Of a DNA stretch of 64,000 nucleotides, positions 1 to 11,334 are shown one piece after another. The position numbers and the translations under genes were made by a program. The stretch comes from Macrocybe gigantea (lineage: Eukaryota > Basidiomycota > Agaricomycetes > Agaricales > Callistosporiaceae). The stretch's first letter is position 1, and each line of letters begins with the position of its first letter. The DNA lies in the NCBI GenBank assembly GCA_011319805.1, contig SJRY01000065.1, positions 62,001 through 126,000 of the forward strand, read 5' to 3'. Below the pieces are notes generated by a model. That model had not been told where the DNA came from. It did no database searches and saw only the letters and a program-made list of their open reading frames with translations.

Positions 1-1116
1 CATTCATTTCACATAATCCCGAGCTCCGGCCCTCGGTTATTGATTTGATGTTCATTCCCATTGATAGTGTGGATTGTCATCCTTGCATTGTCGATGCGCT
101 CAAGTTGACATCGGACCATGTTCTGCTGTCACTTGTGTTGGATGTTCCCCTGCTTGACTTATCTGTCCGGCATCAAACGCTAAACAAAGACAGTGTGCCG
201 GAATTTATCTCTGACATTGCTGCTGATCTTCTCGGGATGGACATAGTTCCTATCGATACTAACAACGACCTCGAACGTGTCTTGGTGACACTCTCGAAGG
301 CCATTGACCGAGCTTGGAACCTTCATTCTAAGGAATGCAAGCTTTCGAAATGGAGCAAAGGTTGGTAGAACCAGCATTGCTCTGATACCCTTAATACTTT
401 CAGGCAAACCCATACTGAAAGGGATCATCGCATCTGGCGGCGAGCTGTGAAAGATGCTAAACGTGCCTTCTTTGATCAGCGGATCAAAGAGGTTGCCGAG
501 AAATCTCGTCATCCATGGGACCTAGCTGCGTGGACGAAACAGAGACCTCTACCAGACTACGAAGCTATCTCTTATCAGGGACAGCCGTGCAACTCTATTG
601 AAGCACTTTGGAGTGCACTTGATAAGTCTTATAACGCTGCGTCTGATCGCGCAGTTAATTTGGATTGCCTTAATGACCTCGAAGCGCATCCGGTGAGGGA
701 CTGGGTCCCTTTCTCTGCTACAGAACTCCGAGAGTCCTTGGAGCCTTGTAGCAATACATCGGCACCAGGACCAGATCATCTGTCTTGGAGCCATGTTAAA
801 TAGCTGGTGAAGTTCCCTCACGTAGCTGCATTTATCTTGAACATTGCAAATGCATGTTTAGATCTGGGGCATTGGCCCTCGTACTTCAAGCAGAGCTTGT
901 CGGTTATCATTCCGAAACCTGGCAAACCTGCATATGATACCCCAAAAGCCTTTCGTCCGATTGTGCTTTTGAATACCCTTGGCAAGCTTGTCGAGAAGAT
1001 GCTGGCGCGATGTATGCAGTACGAAGCGACCAAATTTGCTGTATTTGATCCGAAACAGTTCGGCGGCATCCGTCAGAATTCAACTGAGGATGCCGGAGTC
1101 TTCCTTACCCACATTA
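1..1116 (+). pseudogene. LINE (non-LTR retrotransposon) fragment: end of endonuclease and start of reverse transcriptase
   Basis: The reading enters from the left edge in the C-terminal part of an APE-type endonuclease (DLMFI, then LTSDH at about 103-120). It continues through the linker (WDLAAWTKQRPLP near 520) into the first RT block (LSVIIPKPGKPAYDTPKAFRPIVLLNTLGKLVE at 897-1000, given here only as a landmark region). Stops at 367-369 (TAG at a Trp position) and 801-803 break the frame. The same region recurs at 48024-49350, with more decay there. CpG content is high, so this copy is fairly young. It ends where a Copia LTR begins at 1117. The family resembles fungal EN-RT-RNase H LINEs such as Tad1; that clade assignment is inference. 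Confidence 0.85.
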
Positions 1117-1388
1117 TGTTAGAAATGCCCCTCCTGTCCGGACTTGTGCATAGGACAGGACCCAGGCTATGCGCCTAGCAATGCACACAGCCTATAGCTG
1201 TGTGTGCAGCAATGCGCAGCCTGTGGCTGCATCTGCAGCAATGCACAGCACAAGCTATGTGCGCAGTAATGCGCAGTAAATGGCTGTGTCCGCAGCAGTG
1301 CACAGCCTACAGCTGTGCCCGCAGCAATGCGCAGCCTATGGCTGTGCACACAGCCTTCTACACATATATATAGGTAGCACAGAGCGCC
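1117..1388 (+). repeat. Copia LTR, 3' end missing
   Basis: The sequence starts TGTTAGAAATGCCCCTCCTG, the same start as LTRs at 42472 and 46395. It contains the imperfect array of ~30-bp GCAGCAATG/CAGCCTATGGCTG units and the ATATATATAGGTAGCACAGAGCG block. At 1389 it is cut by the poly-T of a reversed LINE and does not resume on the far side, so the last ~130 bp of the LTR are missing. Confidence 0.85.
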
Positions 1389-1779
1389 TTTTTTTTTTTT
1401 TTTTTAATTCAACAATTTATATAGCGGTGCACGGTGGCAGTCCGCTTGTAAATACACCAAGGTACCTACTATAAATACGACTAGTCCGAGGCAAACCAGA
1501 CTGAAGGGAGATACATAGAGGGCTGCACTGCCCTGTTCTCTCGTGCCCGCGCTCGAGCGATGGGACTCGAGCTCACGCATACTCACTCGCTCGAGCACTG
1601 TCCCCCAACCCCAGAGGGCCGGCTGTGGTCAATTCCACGTAAAAGGTCCAAAAGGACCTATAACAATGCTGTTGCAGAGTTTGCGATTCGCATACCGCTT
1701 GGTCAGTGCTTCGGTCACTGACCCAACTGTTTTAAGATTGTCCAGGTTGCCCCGGACGATCTCCGCTACAGAACGGCAG

Positions 1780-4149
1780 TCACCCGCTGCCTGGATCCGG
1801 AATGAAAGCACCTGCAGCCTTATTAGATGTCAGGTACTTAATGAACCAGTGACGCACAAAGGCGTCAAACTGGCGTTCGGTTGGTCTGTGCCAGTTACGG
1901 CACTGAGTCATGACGTGGACGGAGTCCTCAGCCCCTCGTCCGCAAGAGCATAAGTCGCTCTCGACAAAATTAAACCGTGCCCGATACGCATTGATCGGAG
2001 CGTGGCCGCATGCAAGACGTGAGCAGCGAGTGTAAAGCTCATTATCTGTCACTAACTTCATGAAGCCCATTCTCTTCCGAGAGGGGCGTTCATAGGAATT
2101 TGGCTTTCCTGCTTCGTGAAAACGAAAAGTGGAAGCACCAATATATTTCTTGTTCCCAGAATTCTGGAACCAAGTGCTATGCATATCATCGTCTGCCTCC
2201 CTTCGAAGGCCATCGGTGGTATAAAGGGGATGAAGCCCCAGAGGAACGTTCAGGCTTCGAGCGAACTCGTGAGCCTCGACTTGTATTGCCCACTTCCATT
2301 TGGAAGGGACGTGCCAGAATTCAATCCGGCGCTGCTCGGACTCTGAGAGCCAAGCTTTCAATGATCTACAAAGTGCAATAGAATGCGACTGCACAGAGTG
2401 GGGATTGCAATCGATGATGCGATTAATCGCATTCATCGAATCCAGAAAGCACACGATGGAGTCAACTCCATCTTGTGTGATAGCCTTTTGGATTGCCATT
2501 CGCAATCCAATAAGCTCGGCATCATCGCTCGTTGATTTGCCAACAGGCTGACGAATTTCGAAAACCAGCCTGCCCTCGCGATAAACACGCGAAGCTGACA
2601 CAGACTGCTTAAATGGCACTTCTGCTTTCGCAGGCACGGAGCCATCACTACTCATATAAGAGCAATCATGCTGGGTCGAACACTGGGTAAGTGTTTGATC
2701 CAGCGATGCGCGATAAGCCTTGATCGAGTCCTCGTCTCGGCCAAGTAACTTATGAATCTCAAAGCGACTGTCAAACTCATCGACGAGCCGCCTGCCCGGG
2801 TTATTTGCATCCGCAAAATAATCTGTGGTTAGAAAGAGTGGTGGTTTCAGATCCACCAAATCCTTGAGTGGGGACTTAAGCGCAGAACGCTGTCTGTCTG
2901 ACAAAGAAGCGAGATTTCTCACTTTAGATGGGTTGCCCCCAGACAAGGCGGGCATACTAATTGACCTGAGAGCATGCCTCAGATTGGAATTGGCGAGGCG
3001 GGCAGAGGACCCGACCTTCAGCCTTTGGATGAACCCGCCGATGGGTTCGACGCAGGCCATTGTCTCAGTCGCACCCTCGGGAGTAGTGCGAAACTGTCCA
3101 TTGATCCAGATGCAAGCTTTACGCTGCATCTGGCGTAGTTGTTTCAACAGTGCGACATTACGCATGCCATTGAAGTTCCATAATAAACAGCCATACGTTG
3201 CGATGGGACGCGCGCACGACAAGTAGAGAATGCGTTTCTGCTGAGGGGATAAGCCCCGAACAGAATTGCCCAACATCTGAAAGGCTCTGGCAGTAGTCAA
3301 GGCCTTCGTAGCATAGAATCGAACATGCTCCTTAAAAGAGAGGCGCGCGTCCAAAAAGAAACCAAGGTATCGCCAGACATCCTTGGGTCGAAGAGGGGTA
3401 TTGCCTGTAAACGGAGCAAATCCCAAGTCAATAGACGGACGAGGGTCCATACTATTGCGCGAAAAGTGCTGTAGTTCAGTCTTGTTGTGTTCTACAACAA
3501 GGCCGAAGTCAGTGAAGAGGTTATGCACAGAGGCATAGGCCCTCTGCAGTTTCGGAACATTGTCCGATGTGGATCTGGACTGAGTGATGATCAGTCCGTC
3601 ATCGACGAATGACATGATTACTGGCATATCACCAGCTTTCTGGTAAAGTTTCAGTACCGGCACCAAGTAAAGCGCTGACAATACTGGGGAGAGTGCAGAG
3701 CCTTGACCAACTCCCACGTCGGCCTCGAACTCTGGAGAGATGGCACTACGCCAGGCATAAGAAGTTTTGCGCCCAACGAGGTATGATTCAAAGAACTTTG
3801 ACACCTGTGGTGCAAAGCCTCCGTGTTGAAGAATCTTCACCAACATACGATGGTTGAGTGAAGGAAAATACTGAGTGACATCGAAAGCGATGACACTCGT
3901 TTTAAATCCCTTAGACCACCCCTGACGGATAATATGGGTAAGGAAGACCCCAGCATCCTCAGTTGAGTTCTGACGGATGCCGCCGAACTGCTTCGGATCG
4001 AAGACAGCAAATTTCGTCGCTTCGTACTGCATACGTCGCGCTAGCATCTTCTCGACGAGCTTGCCGAGGGTATTCAGAAGCACAATCGGACGAAAGGCTT
4101 TCAGGGTATCATATGCAGGTTTGCCAGGTTTCGGAATGATTACTGACAA
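1780..4149 (-). CDS. LINE ORF2 remainder: reverse transcriptase plus RNase H plus C-terminal zinc-knuckle-like motif
   Basis: About 789 codons are open without a stop, although the first possible initiator in the frame is only a TTG at 4147-4149. The RT palm is clear: DVTQYFPSLNHR, GVGQGSALSPVLSALYLVP, then FVDDGLII as the catalytic FVDD box. RNase H follows with SSDGSVPAK, DDAELIGLRMA and FLDSMNAIN, supplying the acidic residues. The C-terminal motif CSCGRGAEDSVHVMTQC is a Cys/His knob typical of LINEs. In an active element this protein performs target-primed reverse transcription and removes RNA from the hybrid. This copy lacks the endonuclease, so it could not nick DNA alone. It is the best preserved LINE reading in the window. 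Confidence 0.85.
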   Translation of the reverse strand: MSVIIPKPGKPAYDTLKAFRPIVLLNTLGKLVEKMLARRMQYEATKFAVFDPKQFGGIRQNSTEDAGVFLTHIIRQGWSKGFKTSVIAFDVTQYFPSLNHRMLVKILQHGGFAPQVSKFFESYLVGRKTSYAWRSAISPEFEADVGVGQGSALSPVLSALYLVPVLKLYQKAGDMPVIMSFVDDGLIITQSRSTSDNVPKLQRAYASVHNLFTDFGLVVEHNKTELQHFSRNSMDPRPSIDLGFAPFTGNTPLRPKDVWRYLGFFLDARLSFKEHVRFYATKALTTARAFQMLGNSVRGLSPQQKRILYLSCARPIATYGCLLWNFNGMRNVALLKQLRQMQRKACIWINGQFRTTPEGATETMACVEPIGGFIQRLKVGSSARLANSNLRHALRSISMPALSGGNPSKVRNLASLSDRQRSALKSPLKDLVDLKPPLFLTTDYFADANNPGRRLVDEFDSRFEIHKLLGRDEDSIKAYRASLDQTLTQCSTQHDCSYMSSDGSVPAKAEVPFKQSVSASRVYREGRLVFEIRQPVGKSTSDDAELIGLRMAIQKAITQDGVDSIVCFLDSMNAINRIIDCNPHSVQSHSIALCRSLKAWLSESEQRRIEFWHVPSKWKWAIQVEAHEFARSLNVPLGLHPLYTTDGLRREADDDMHSTWFQNSGNKKYIGASTFRFHEAGKPNSYERPSRKRMGFMKLVTDNELYTRCSRLACGHAPINAYRARFNFVESDLCSCGRGAEDSVHVMTQCRNWHRPTERQFDAFVRHWFIKYLTSNKAAGAFIPDPGSG

Positions 4150-4676
4150 ACGTTCACAATACTCTGCAAGCGCGCACCGAGTTGATGCTGAGGTCCCTCC
4201 AATGTAGGGACGGAAAACATGTTGACATCGCCAGCAGTGGTGACCAGGGCCGCAATACCCTCAGCGATGGCAAACTGGTAGCCTGCCGGAATGGAGACAG
4301 AGGCTTTGCCGACCTTAAGGATCCAATCCTTGAGGGCAGCGAGGGACTCGGTAGCGGCCTTTGCTTCACCATGAAGGAACCGATGCCCTTCTGGAAAGAT
4401 CGCTATCCCGATAGAATTGTCATTGTAAGCTGCCTCAGTGGACAGCATCGACGGAGAGGGGGGCACAGTGGGTTCGGCAGACCCGCCAGTGTTAGAAGGG
4501 CCAGCGTCGTCGGTGTCCATAAGGCCGTCGCCGCCTTGAAAGAGGAGGCTCCTGTCTCCAGAGCGAGCTGGGGGTGGAGCAGGGGATCGAGAAGGACCAG
4601 AGGAGGTCCGACCCGGGTGGGGATTTAGCGGTGGAGGTCCACCGCCGCCGACAATATTGAGCAGATCATTGCTCAT
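4140..4676 (-). pseudogene. LINE ORF1 N-terminal fragment
   Basis: The reading starts ATG (MSNDLLNIVGGGG) and runs 178 codons: a Pro/Gly/Ser-rich leader, then a short helical segment (AKAATESLAALKDWILKVGK). It stops right at the junction with the RT block. Its position upstream of ORF2 on the same strand marks it as the start of ORF1, normally the RNA-binding coat protein of a LINE. No CCHC knuckle is present; it would lie in the deleted part. A short host gene is possible but unlikely given the fusion point. Confidence 0.6.
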
Positions 4677-4870
4677 CGAAAAACTCTAATAAATCGGTGA
4701 ATTTTCAGCCGATTTTCGCGATTTTAAAAACGGGGAGTGCTCAAGGATATAGGTATCCGGATCTGCAACCTGATCAAAGATCGTCCCAAGTGTCGTCACC
4801 ATAGAATGAGGAGTGCGATTTGTGAGAGTTGTTTACAGTTGTTTACAAGTGGGGGTTGTGGAAAGAGAAG

Positions 4871-5676
4871 CGTAAAGTCTCAGGCTTGTGTTCATTCTTC
4901 TCTCATTTTCTTGCAGATGGGTTCATCCTCTTCTTTGGCAAGAAGATTCTGGTCTGACCACAGCTCTTCTGGGCTTATCCCATATTCTCCTTCTAGGAAA
5001 AGTTCTGCAATGAGTTGTGCTGCTCCTTCGCTGAGGATCTCAGTGGGCTCATCTGTGGTAGTGAAGGCAAACTCTCTCAGAAATGCCTGTTCTTCATCGT
5101 CGCTACTTGGTGTAGGTGTGTGCTCTCTCTTTCATTTGTTTCGATTGCTAGTGTCTCTGCAGGTGGCGTGGACTGTCTCTGTGAATAGCATGGACTGCAA
5201 TGTCTGGTCTACTTCTCTGAGCCAAGTGCTTTCATCGCTTGTGCTAGTACTCACTGGGTCAGTGACTACTTGTCATCGAATGTTGATCAAGTCTCTGATA
5301 AAGCATGACGTGGTATGTGTGTGAGTCTGAGCAAGTCTCAACGAGGCTTAATATCTTGTTAGGCTAGATGAATCTCAGAAGGACTCGGGCAGACTAAGTG
5401 CAAGAGTGGTCTTGAGATGATAGCAAAAGGAATATTAAGCCTAGCACTACTGGTACATCTGGGAGTCTTTATACATGTTACAATACTCGAGCACAGACCA
5501 TGGGCTGTGCAATGCTGTAGACTGCGAATGAGTAAGACTGGAAGGAGATGACTCAGGATGACTAGGGAAGTGAGATGACTCAATGGCTGCATGCTGCACA
5601 GCGTGATGGGGAAGATAAGGGATATGGGAAAGATAAGATAAGAAATTGAATGGTCCTTTAGGCAACATCCATAACA
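4871..5676 (-). mobile_element. Gypsy-A fragment: 5' LTR and leader with start of the first ORF
   Basis: 4871-5356 aligns by eye with 59215-59687 of the full Gypsy-A, including the acidic first-ORF segment (minus strand: SDQNLPAEEE-like and EGEYGISLEELWSD-like). 5357-5676 is the LTR. Only the first part of the element survives, so the copy was cut by deletion or recombination near 4870. Confidence 0.8.
5357..5676 (-). repeat. Gypsy-A LTR (5' LTR of the fragment)
   Basis: On the plus strand it begins TGTTAGGCTAGATGAATC and ends CATCCATAACA. It is 320 bp, the same length as both LTRs of the full element at 50941 and 59688. Element sense is the minus strand. Confidence 0.9.
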
Positions 5677-6300
5677 GATATTGCCCTTATTGATATTTTC
5701 AAATATAGACTTGGCCAGGTGCTTGGATGACATATCATCAAACTAGGAGGTGTCTACAAAGAGGACATTGACTGGTGGTACAAGTGCATGATGGAACTGG
5801 ACCAACAGTGTCACCAGGCCCAGAAGAAATTCAGCATTAGAGAGTGATCTGCCCTGAAGCCAAACCAGAAACCAGCTCAGAGAGTGATAGCACCTAAGGA
5901 GCAAACTCCAGCACTAGCAACTAGTAATGCTCAAGGACAGCCTGACCCCAACACCATGGATGTCAACCAAATAAGGCACGAAGGCTGCTGCTTCTAGTGT
6001 GGACAGAAAGGACACATCAGACATAACTGCCTGATGAACTCCTGGCCGAAATATGTTACACAGAATGTAGAGATGCAGGATGAGCCTATTACTGCCCATG
6101 TTGAAGAGCTTAAACAGGATTTTTGCTAGAGCTGGGAAGAAGCACTGCTTCACTGGCTGAATATGTATCATTGAGTATTAATATGAGAAATATTCCTGAT
6201 CTCAAAGAATACTTTGAAGAAAAAGGTGCATGAGAGTTGCATGAGAGTTCAGTCTTGTAAAAGAATACACCCTACCCTGGGTAGCTTAACAGATTTATCA
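5677..6300 (+). pseudogene. Gypsy-1 gag remnant with CCHC zinc knuckle
   Basis: The minor reading MELDQQCHQAQKKFSI (around 5800) leads into a Pro/Gln-rich spacer. A zinc knuckle CCF*CGQKGHIRHNC follows at about 5979-6030, of the CX2CX4HX4C type, with one stop inside. In an active element Gag packages the RNA into virus-like particles. This copy is full of stops and is only recognisable from the knuckle and its place before the protease. Confidence 0.65.
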
Positions 6301-6479
6301 GCAGAATGAGTCCAAAGCATACTCAATCCTTAAGGCATGGACAGATCAATCGCAACAGAAGGACATCTCTCTGGAAAGACTCTGTGAGATCAATCAGATG
6401 AATGATCATGATGCACTCCACACATTACTTAACCTTAGACAAAAGCCATGATTTGTCAGAGCTAGAAATGGAAACCAGA

Positions 6480-8031
6480 TAGATGTACCCTTGATAATTA
6501 TGACCTTAGACACTAGATGGACATACAGTGTGAAAGCCCTGCTTGGCACAGGATGTACTGGATCTTGCATAGATTAGAAATTCATAAAGGAAAAGGAAAT
6601 CAATACAAAGCAATATCCTATTCCTATTCCAGTCTATAACACAGATGGAACCTGCAACATGGCAGGCAACATATATGAATACATCAAACTGAGAGTCTGA
6701 GTCCAGGATCACATTGAGCAAATGATCTTCTTGGTCACTGAACTCGGAAAGGGCCAGATCTTCATTAGTTACAAGTGGGTCAAACATCATAACCCTCAAA
6801 TCAATTGGAAAATGGAAAAGATCACATTTGATTGATGCCCCGAAGAGTGTCAGCAGATTGTTTGAACAGAAAACTCTGAAGATGATGACACCTCTATCTG
6901 GACAAATGAGGTTGATTTCAACAATGGAGAAAAACTCTCGATGATCAACATAAACCAAGAGTTTTATCTAAGGGCTTTCCAAACGATGGCTTCCAAACTG
7001 GCAGAAGTGATAACAAAGGTGACAAAGGCAAAAACCTTTGAAGAAATCATACCAAAAGAATACCACTGTTTCAAGGATTCAGTGTTCAGAAAAGAGTTGT
7101 TCGATGAACTACCACTAAAATGATTCTGGGACCATGCAATTGAACTCATTCTAAAAGCCAAACTCCAGGATTGCAAGGTCTACCCCCTAATGCTGGATGA
7201 ATAGAAATAGTTAAATACCTTTTTAGATGAAAATCTGAACACTGGATGAATCAGACTATCAAAGTTGCCTATGGCATCACCTTTCTTCTTTATAAAAAAG
7301 AAGAACAGATCCCTACAACCTGTACAGAATTATCAGAAGTTAAACAACATGATGATAAAAAACAAATACCTGCTCCCTCTGATCCAAGAATTAATTAACA
7401 AACTGAAGGAAGTGAAGTTCTTCATGAAACTCAATATCTGATGGAGATACAATAATGTCCACATAAAAGAAGGTGACAAATAGAAAGCTGCATTTCAGAC
7501 CAACCAGAAAATGTTTGAATCCTTGGTTATGTTTTTCAGACTTACAAATTCACTGGCAACCTTCCAGACAATGATGAATATGATTTTTAAAGACAAAATT
7601 GATCAGAGACATGTTGTTATCTATATGGATGACATTCTTATCTTCAATAAAGCTTTAAATGAACACAGACAACTCATTCAATATGTACTGGAAAAGCTAA
7701 AGAACAATAAGCTTTACCTGAAACCTGAGAAGTGCTTGTTTCATCAGATGGAAGTAGAGTACCTCAGAATGATCATTTCAGAAAACGGTATTAAGATGGA
7801 TCCCATTAAAGTCGAAGGCATTAAAGGACGGCCAAAACCCACCTGTAAAAGGGACATCCAGCAGTTTTTAGGCTTTTGCAACTTCTATCAATGCTTTATC
7901 AAAGGATTCGCAAAGATTGCAAAACCTTTGACAGAGCTAACCACAAAAGCCAACTGGATGTGGGGAAAAGCCCAAGATGATGCATTCAAGGGATTGAAAA
8001 ATCAGATCTGCACAGCACTGATTATCATGAT
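6480..8031 (+). pseudogene. Gypsy-1 pol remnant: protease and reverse transcriptase
   Basis: A protease-like stretch lies near 6530-6830 (KALLGTGCTGSCID, an altered DSGAT box). RT follows: PFFFIKKKNRSLQPVQNYQKLN near 7280, then RLTNSLATFQTMMN, the catalytic YMDD box (HVVIYMDDILIF at about 7611-7645) and FLGFCNFYQCFIKGFAKIAKPLT. The longest open part is 7511-8068. Stops replace Trp in NI*WRYNN and GDK*KAAF. The reading is cut at 8031 by Gypsy-2 and resumes at 15060. Confidence 0.85.
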
Positions 8032-8115
8032 TGGAAAAGCCCTTTCTTCAAAAGGGCAAAACACTTAGTGGAAAGACAGTTAGACCGGCATGGATTCTGA
8101 AAGTGCAAGTGAGTA

Positions 8116-9348
8116 CAGTACCCTTGCAAAAGTTTTGCAATATTACATATAAATAATAAATAAAAATTACTCTCTACACCTGCCCATACCCCACCTACCA
8201 TGCATAAGACACCTGGAACCAAAAACACATCACCAGAGCTGCGATCCCTCATCTATCACAAATCCAAAGAAAACATGCCAATTCAAGATATTGCCACTTT
8301 TGTTGGAAGGGACTGCAGCACCATTTTTTGCATTCTCAAAAACTATGATACCTGAGGTCATTTTGATGATACCCCACGCTTGGGTAGACCACCCAAGCTA
8401 GATGAGCAGTCCATATAACATCTCAAAGTTTCTCTAGATGGAAACAGATGCCAAACTCTCTCTGAGCTTACCCAAAATGTCAACACCTCTTGAGATGATC
8501 CTGTCCATCCAGACACTGTTAGGAGGGCTATCAGCAATCATTTAGGCATGAAAGGACATGTTGCAGCCAAGAAACCTTATCTCAAGCCTAAGCATCAGAA
8601 GGCACGGCTTGTATGGGCGAAGGAACACCAGGGTTGGGGGAGTGAGGACTGGAACTGGATGATTTGGACAGATGAGTCATCTGTGGAGATTGGGAAAAAC
8701 TCTAGGGTGGTCTGGGTGCGCAGGAGACCTGGAGAGAAGTATGACAAGAAGTGTCTCACTCCAACTTTCAAGTCAGGAAGGCAAAGTTTGATGATTTGGG
8801 GGTATATGGCACATGGGAGGCTTGGTCCCCTTATTAGAATCCCAAAGGATGCTAGAAAGGGGTCAGATTATATCAGATTAATCCTTTCTGGTCCCCTTTG
8901 GGATATCTATGAGGAGCTAAGTAAAGAGAGAGGGCAGGTAGCAGTCATGGAAGATGGGGCCCCTATTCACCGCACCAAGGCTTCACAAGAATGGCGAAAA
9001 AATCAGAACATGGTTATTCTCCCTCACCCAGCACAGTCTCCAGACCTCAATCCCATTGAACATGTTTGGATTCTGCTCAAAAGTAGGATTAATAGCAGGC
9101 CAACTCTTTCTCAGAATGTGGATGAATTGTGGAGTATGCTTCAGGCAGAGTGGGCAAAACTGGACTTGGAATTGATAAATACTTTAGTTGGAAGCATGCC
9201 AGACAGGGTAAAAGATGTTATAGAGGCCAAAGGTGGATCTACCAAGTACTAGATTATATAGCATAGAATTGTGGTGGTGTAAAAATGAATGCTTTCAAGA
9301 GTATGTTCTTATTTATTTACATATTGCAAAACTTTTGCAAGGGGACTG
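8116..9348 (+). mobile_element. Tc1-like DNA transposon, copy 1 (1233 bp)
   Basis: The termini are inverted: CAGT[A/C]CCCTTGCAAAAG at the left and its complement CTTTTGCAAGGGGACTG at the right, with CCCTTGCAAAAGTTTTGCAA shared. A TA target duplication flanks it (8114-8115 and 9349-9350). It encodes one DD34E transposase frame. It lies in the Gypsy-2 3' LTR, and the matching empty site is in the other LTR. Confidence 0.95.
8200..9252 (+). pseudogene. Tc1-like transposase, three in-frame stops
   Basis: From the ATG at 8200 the frame is 351 codons. The N-terminal helix-turn-helix region (SPELRSLIYHKSKENMPIQD) is interrupted by TGA at 8353, TAA at 8416 and TGA at 8491 (codons 52, 73 and 98). From 8548 it is open to TAG at 9252. 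The DDE_3 catalytic core is complete: IWTDESSVE, VMEDGAPIH and SPDLNPIEHVW, with 34 residues between the second D and the E. An intact protein would bind the inverted termini and cut and paste at TA. The stops are all of the CGA/CAA-to-TGA/TAA type and are shared with copy 2. Confidence 0.92.
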
Positions 9349-9709
9349 TACAAATGAGAGAGAAATCAAGGAGAAAGAAAGAAGTAGCAAATACAGTACA
9401 ATAGTGGCCTACAAGTCCTTGCAGTTCCTTGGCAATGTAAGCCAGCCAGCTGGCTTACACCCTCCCAGCCTTCAAGAAAAACCAATGTAAATAAAAAGTA
9501 GGTGAAGGGGATGATGGATGCATTAAAAAACCCTGTAGGGAAAAAGCTACCATCAGTCCTGGGAGTGATGAGAACAGTATAGTATGAAAACATCAAATGT
9601 CCTCCAAGTGATATCACAACCAATCATTGAGTGCTTGGCAGTCATCAAGTTCTGTGTGAGGGAGCCAGCTGTTGTATTCAGCCCTGTAACCTTGCCACCT
9701 CACTAGGAA

Positions 9710-11080
9710 CTATTGACCACAATGATTTGATTTCAAGTCAAGAATATATTCAATGAAATACTCTTCTTCACTGTCACAGCCAATGATAGGAAGGGGCTCG
9801 GAGTTTGCATGTTCCAGAAACAAGACATTGTTATTTACCATGTATGGCTCTAATTCAGAAGCATGGAATATTGGGTATAAATTAGTATGATGTGGCAGAT
9901 TGAGCATATATGAAGAGAATAGAGGGTTCTTATCAGTGATCCTATATACAGCATAACATGGCATGAATTTGGCAATGCACTTTTCACCCACCTTCTTATA
10001 TTCCTGCCATCGGTGATATGTTGTTAGGTGAACTTTGTCTCTGATTTCGAACCTGGGCTCTGGCCCATGACATTTGTTGGCTTGTTCAGCTTGCATAACC
10101 TTTGCCAACAAGACATTGTCTTGAGCTTCGAGGATATCTTGTTCCAGAGTGTTGAACACATCCTTGGCAATTCTTTCATCTTTGTTCTTCCTATCCATAA
10201 GTGGTATGAAAGGGAGCAACAGCTGAGGATGTTGCCCCATCTTCAAATAAAATGGTGAGAATTTCATGCTCACATTTACTGTATTCATAATGTTGAAATG
10301 GATACAATGGAGGGTGCAAACCTACCCCTTCTGGTTTCATTGGATATGAAAATATAGACATTGGTTCACTGTCTTGTTTGAATGTTTGGAGGCACCATCT
10401 GTCTGTGGATAGTAAGACATGCTCAACTTCACCTTAATGCCCATTAGCTTATGCAATGCTTGCCAGAACCTAGAAATGAACAGCTTGTTGTGATCACTAA
10501 TAATTTCCAATGATAAGCCATTTTTGCAGAACCAGTGATCAAAAAATAGGACTGCGAAATCCTCAGCTGTCATATTTGTCTGGCATGGCATGATTTGAAT
10601 GTCACTATTCAGCCAGTCAGTCATCATTATGATGCAGTCATATCCCTTGTTTACAGGCAGGGGACCTATAAAATCAATACCAATGCTATTGCAGCAGCCA
10701 TCTGGTATTGGCAGAGGATGCAATGGCCCTGCCTTCCTCTGAGTCGATAATTTGTTCCTCTGGCATTCATCACAACCAGTGATGTAACCTTCTTCCAAAT
10801 CACAATACATGTTTGGCCAATAGAAACTATTACGAAGGGCAGTATATGATTTATTGAAACTGAAATGCCCAAGTGCATCGTGTGCCAGACTGAACAGGTG
10901 CTCTCTTACTTCCATTACTTGTGGTATGACAAGACAGAATCCAATAAACCAAAGGTTGTCTCTGATCTTGACCTGTGGCATACCTGGCACCACTGCATGC
11001 AATTTCTTCACCCATTCATCATTCTCGTATCTGATTTGTTGCAACAGGTCAACATCCATTCCAACCTCTAGCATAGTCAC
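9710..11080 (-). pseudogene. Gypsy-2 integrase and chromodomain-side end of pol
   Basis: At 10337-11080 an H2C2 zinc finger region (CDECQRNKLSTQRKAGPLHPL) precedes the integrase core: GIDFIGPLPVNKGYDCI with the first Asp, then EIISDHNKLF with the second, and a YYPQTDGASKHSNKTV block where the Glu is replaced. 9710-10288 continues (FSPFYLKMGQHPQ, RFEIRDKVHL, FHASELEPYMVN) to SEEEYFIEYILD, the start of a chromodomain, and then stops. A frame break lies near 10300. The catalytic Glu position reads Lys/His-like, so this copy looks inactive. Confidence 0.85.
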
Positions 11081-11334
11081 AACATAAGTAGGCTCCTCGG
11101 ACTATTCACAAAGGCTTGAGCACATCTCTCATGCAGAACCTTCTCTAGAATCTGTGAGTACTACTGAAGGTATTATATCTTTGGCCATGCATGGTCTGCA
11201 TCTGTGATAAAAGCAATAGGAAATGGCAAGTCAGATGGTAGTATAGTGTCAGAACAATTGATCATAGGGAGGTGGGACAGGGCATCAGCAGTTGAATTCT
11301 TGGACCCCTTGATGTAAACAATATAGGCATCAAA

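Larger units (their letters stand above)
1389..4870 (-). mobile_element. LINE, reversed, internally deleted (ORF1 start joined to RT)
   Basis: The 3' end is the poly-T run at 1389-1405 followed by the conserved LINE tail (TTTACAAGCGGACTGCCA on the minus strand). ORF2 RT and RNase H lie at 1780-4149, and a piece of ORF1 lies at 4140-4676 with 5' leader beyond it. The endonuclease and the rest of ORF1 are absent: the ORF1 reading passes directly into the RT block at about 4140-4150. The 5' limit is uncertain, somewhere between 4680 and 4875 where Gypsy-A homology begins. I found no convincing target duplication. CpG content is high, so this is a young copy. Confidence 0.85.
8032..9459 (-). repeat. 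Gypsy-2 3' LTR, split by a Tc1-like element
   Basis: LTR sequence is 8032-8115 plus 9351-9459 (about 193 bp). The same LTR at 14858-15054 is uninterrupted and shows the empty TA site at about 14945 (GTGAGTACAAATGAG), which proves both the insertion and its TA duplication. The element-sense start is the palindromic TGTAAGCCAGCTGGCTGGC. Confidence 0.9.

Noticed and set aside
1183..1355. Regular ~30-bp repeats resembling a CRISPR array
   Set aside because: Units are adjacent without spacers, imperfect, inside a eukaryotic LTR and recur at the same place in other LTR copies.
4737..5324. Plus-strand reading of 195 codons as a gene
   Set aside because: It is antisense to the Gypsy-A leader ORF seen also at 59118-59585.
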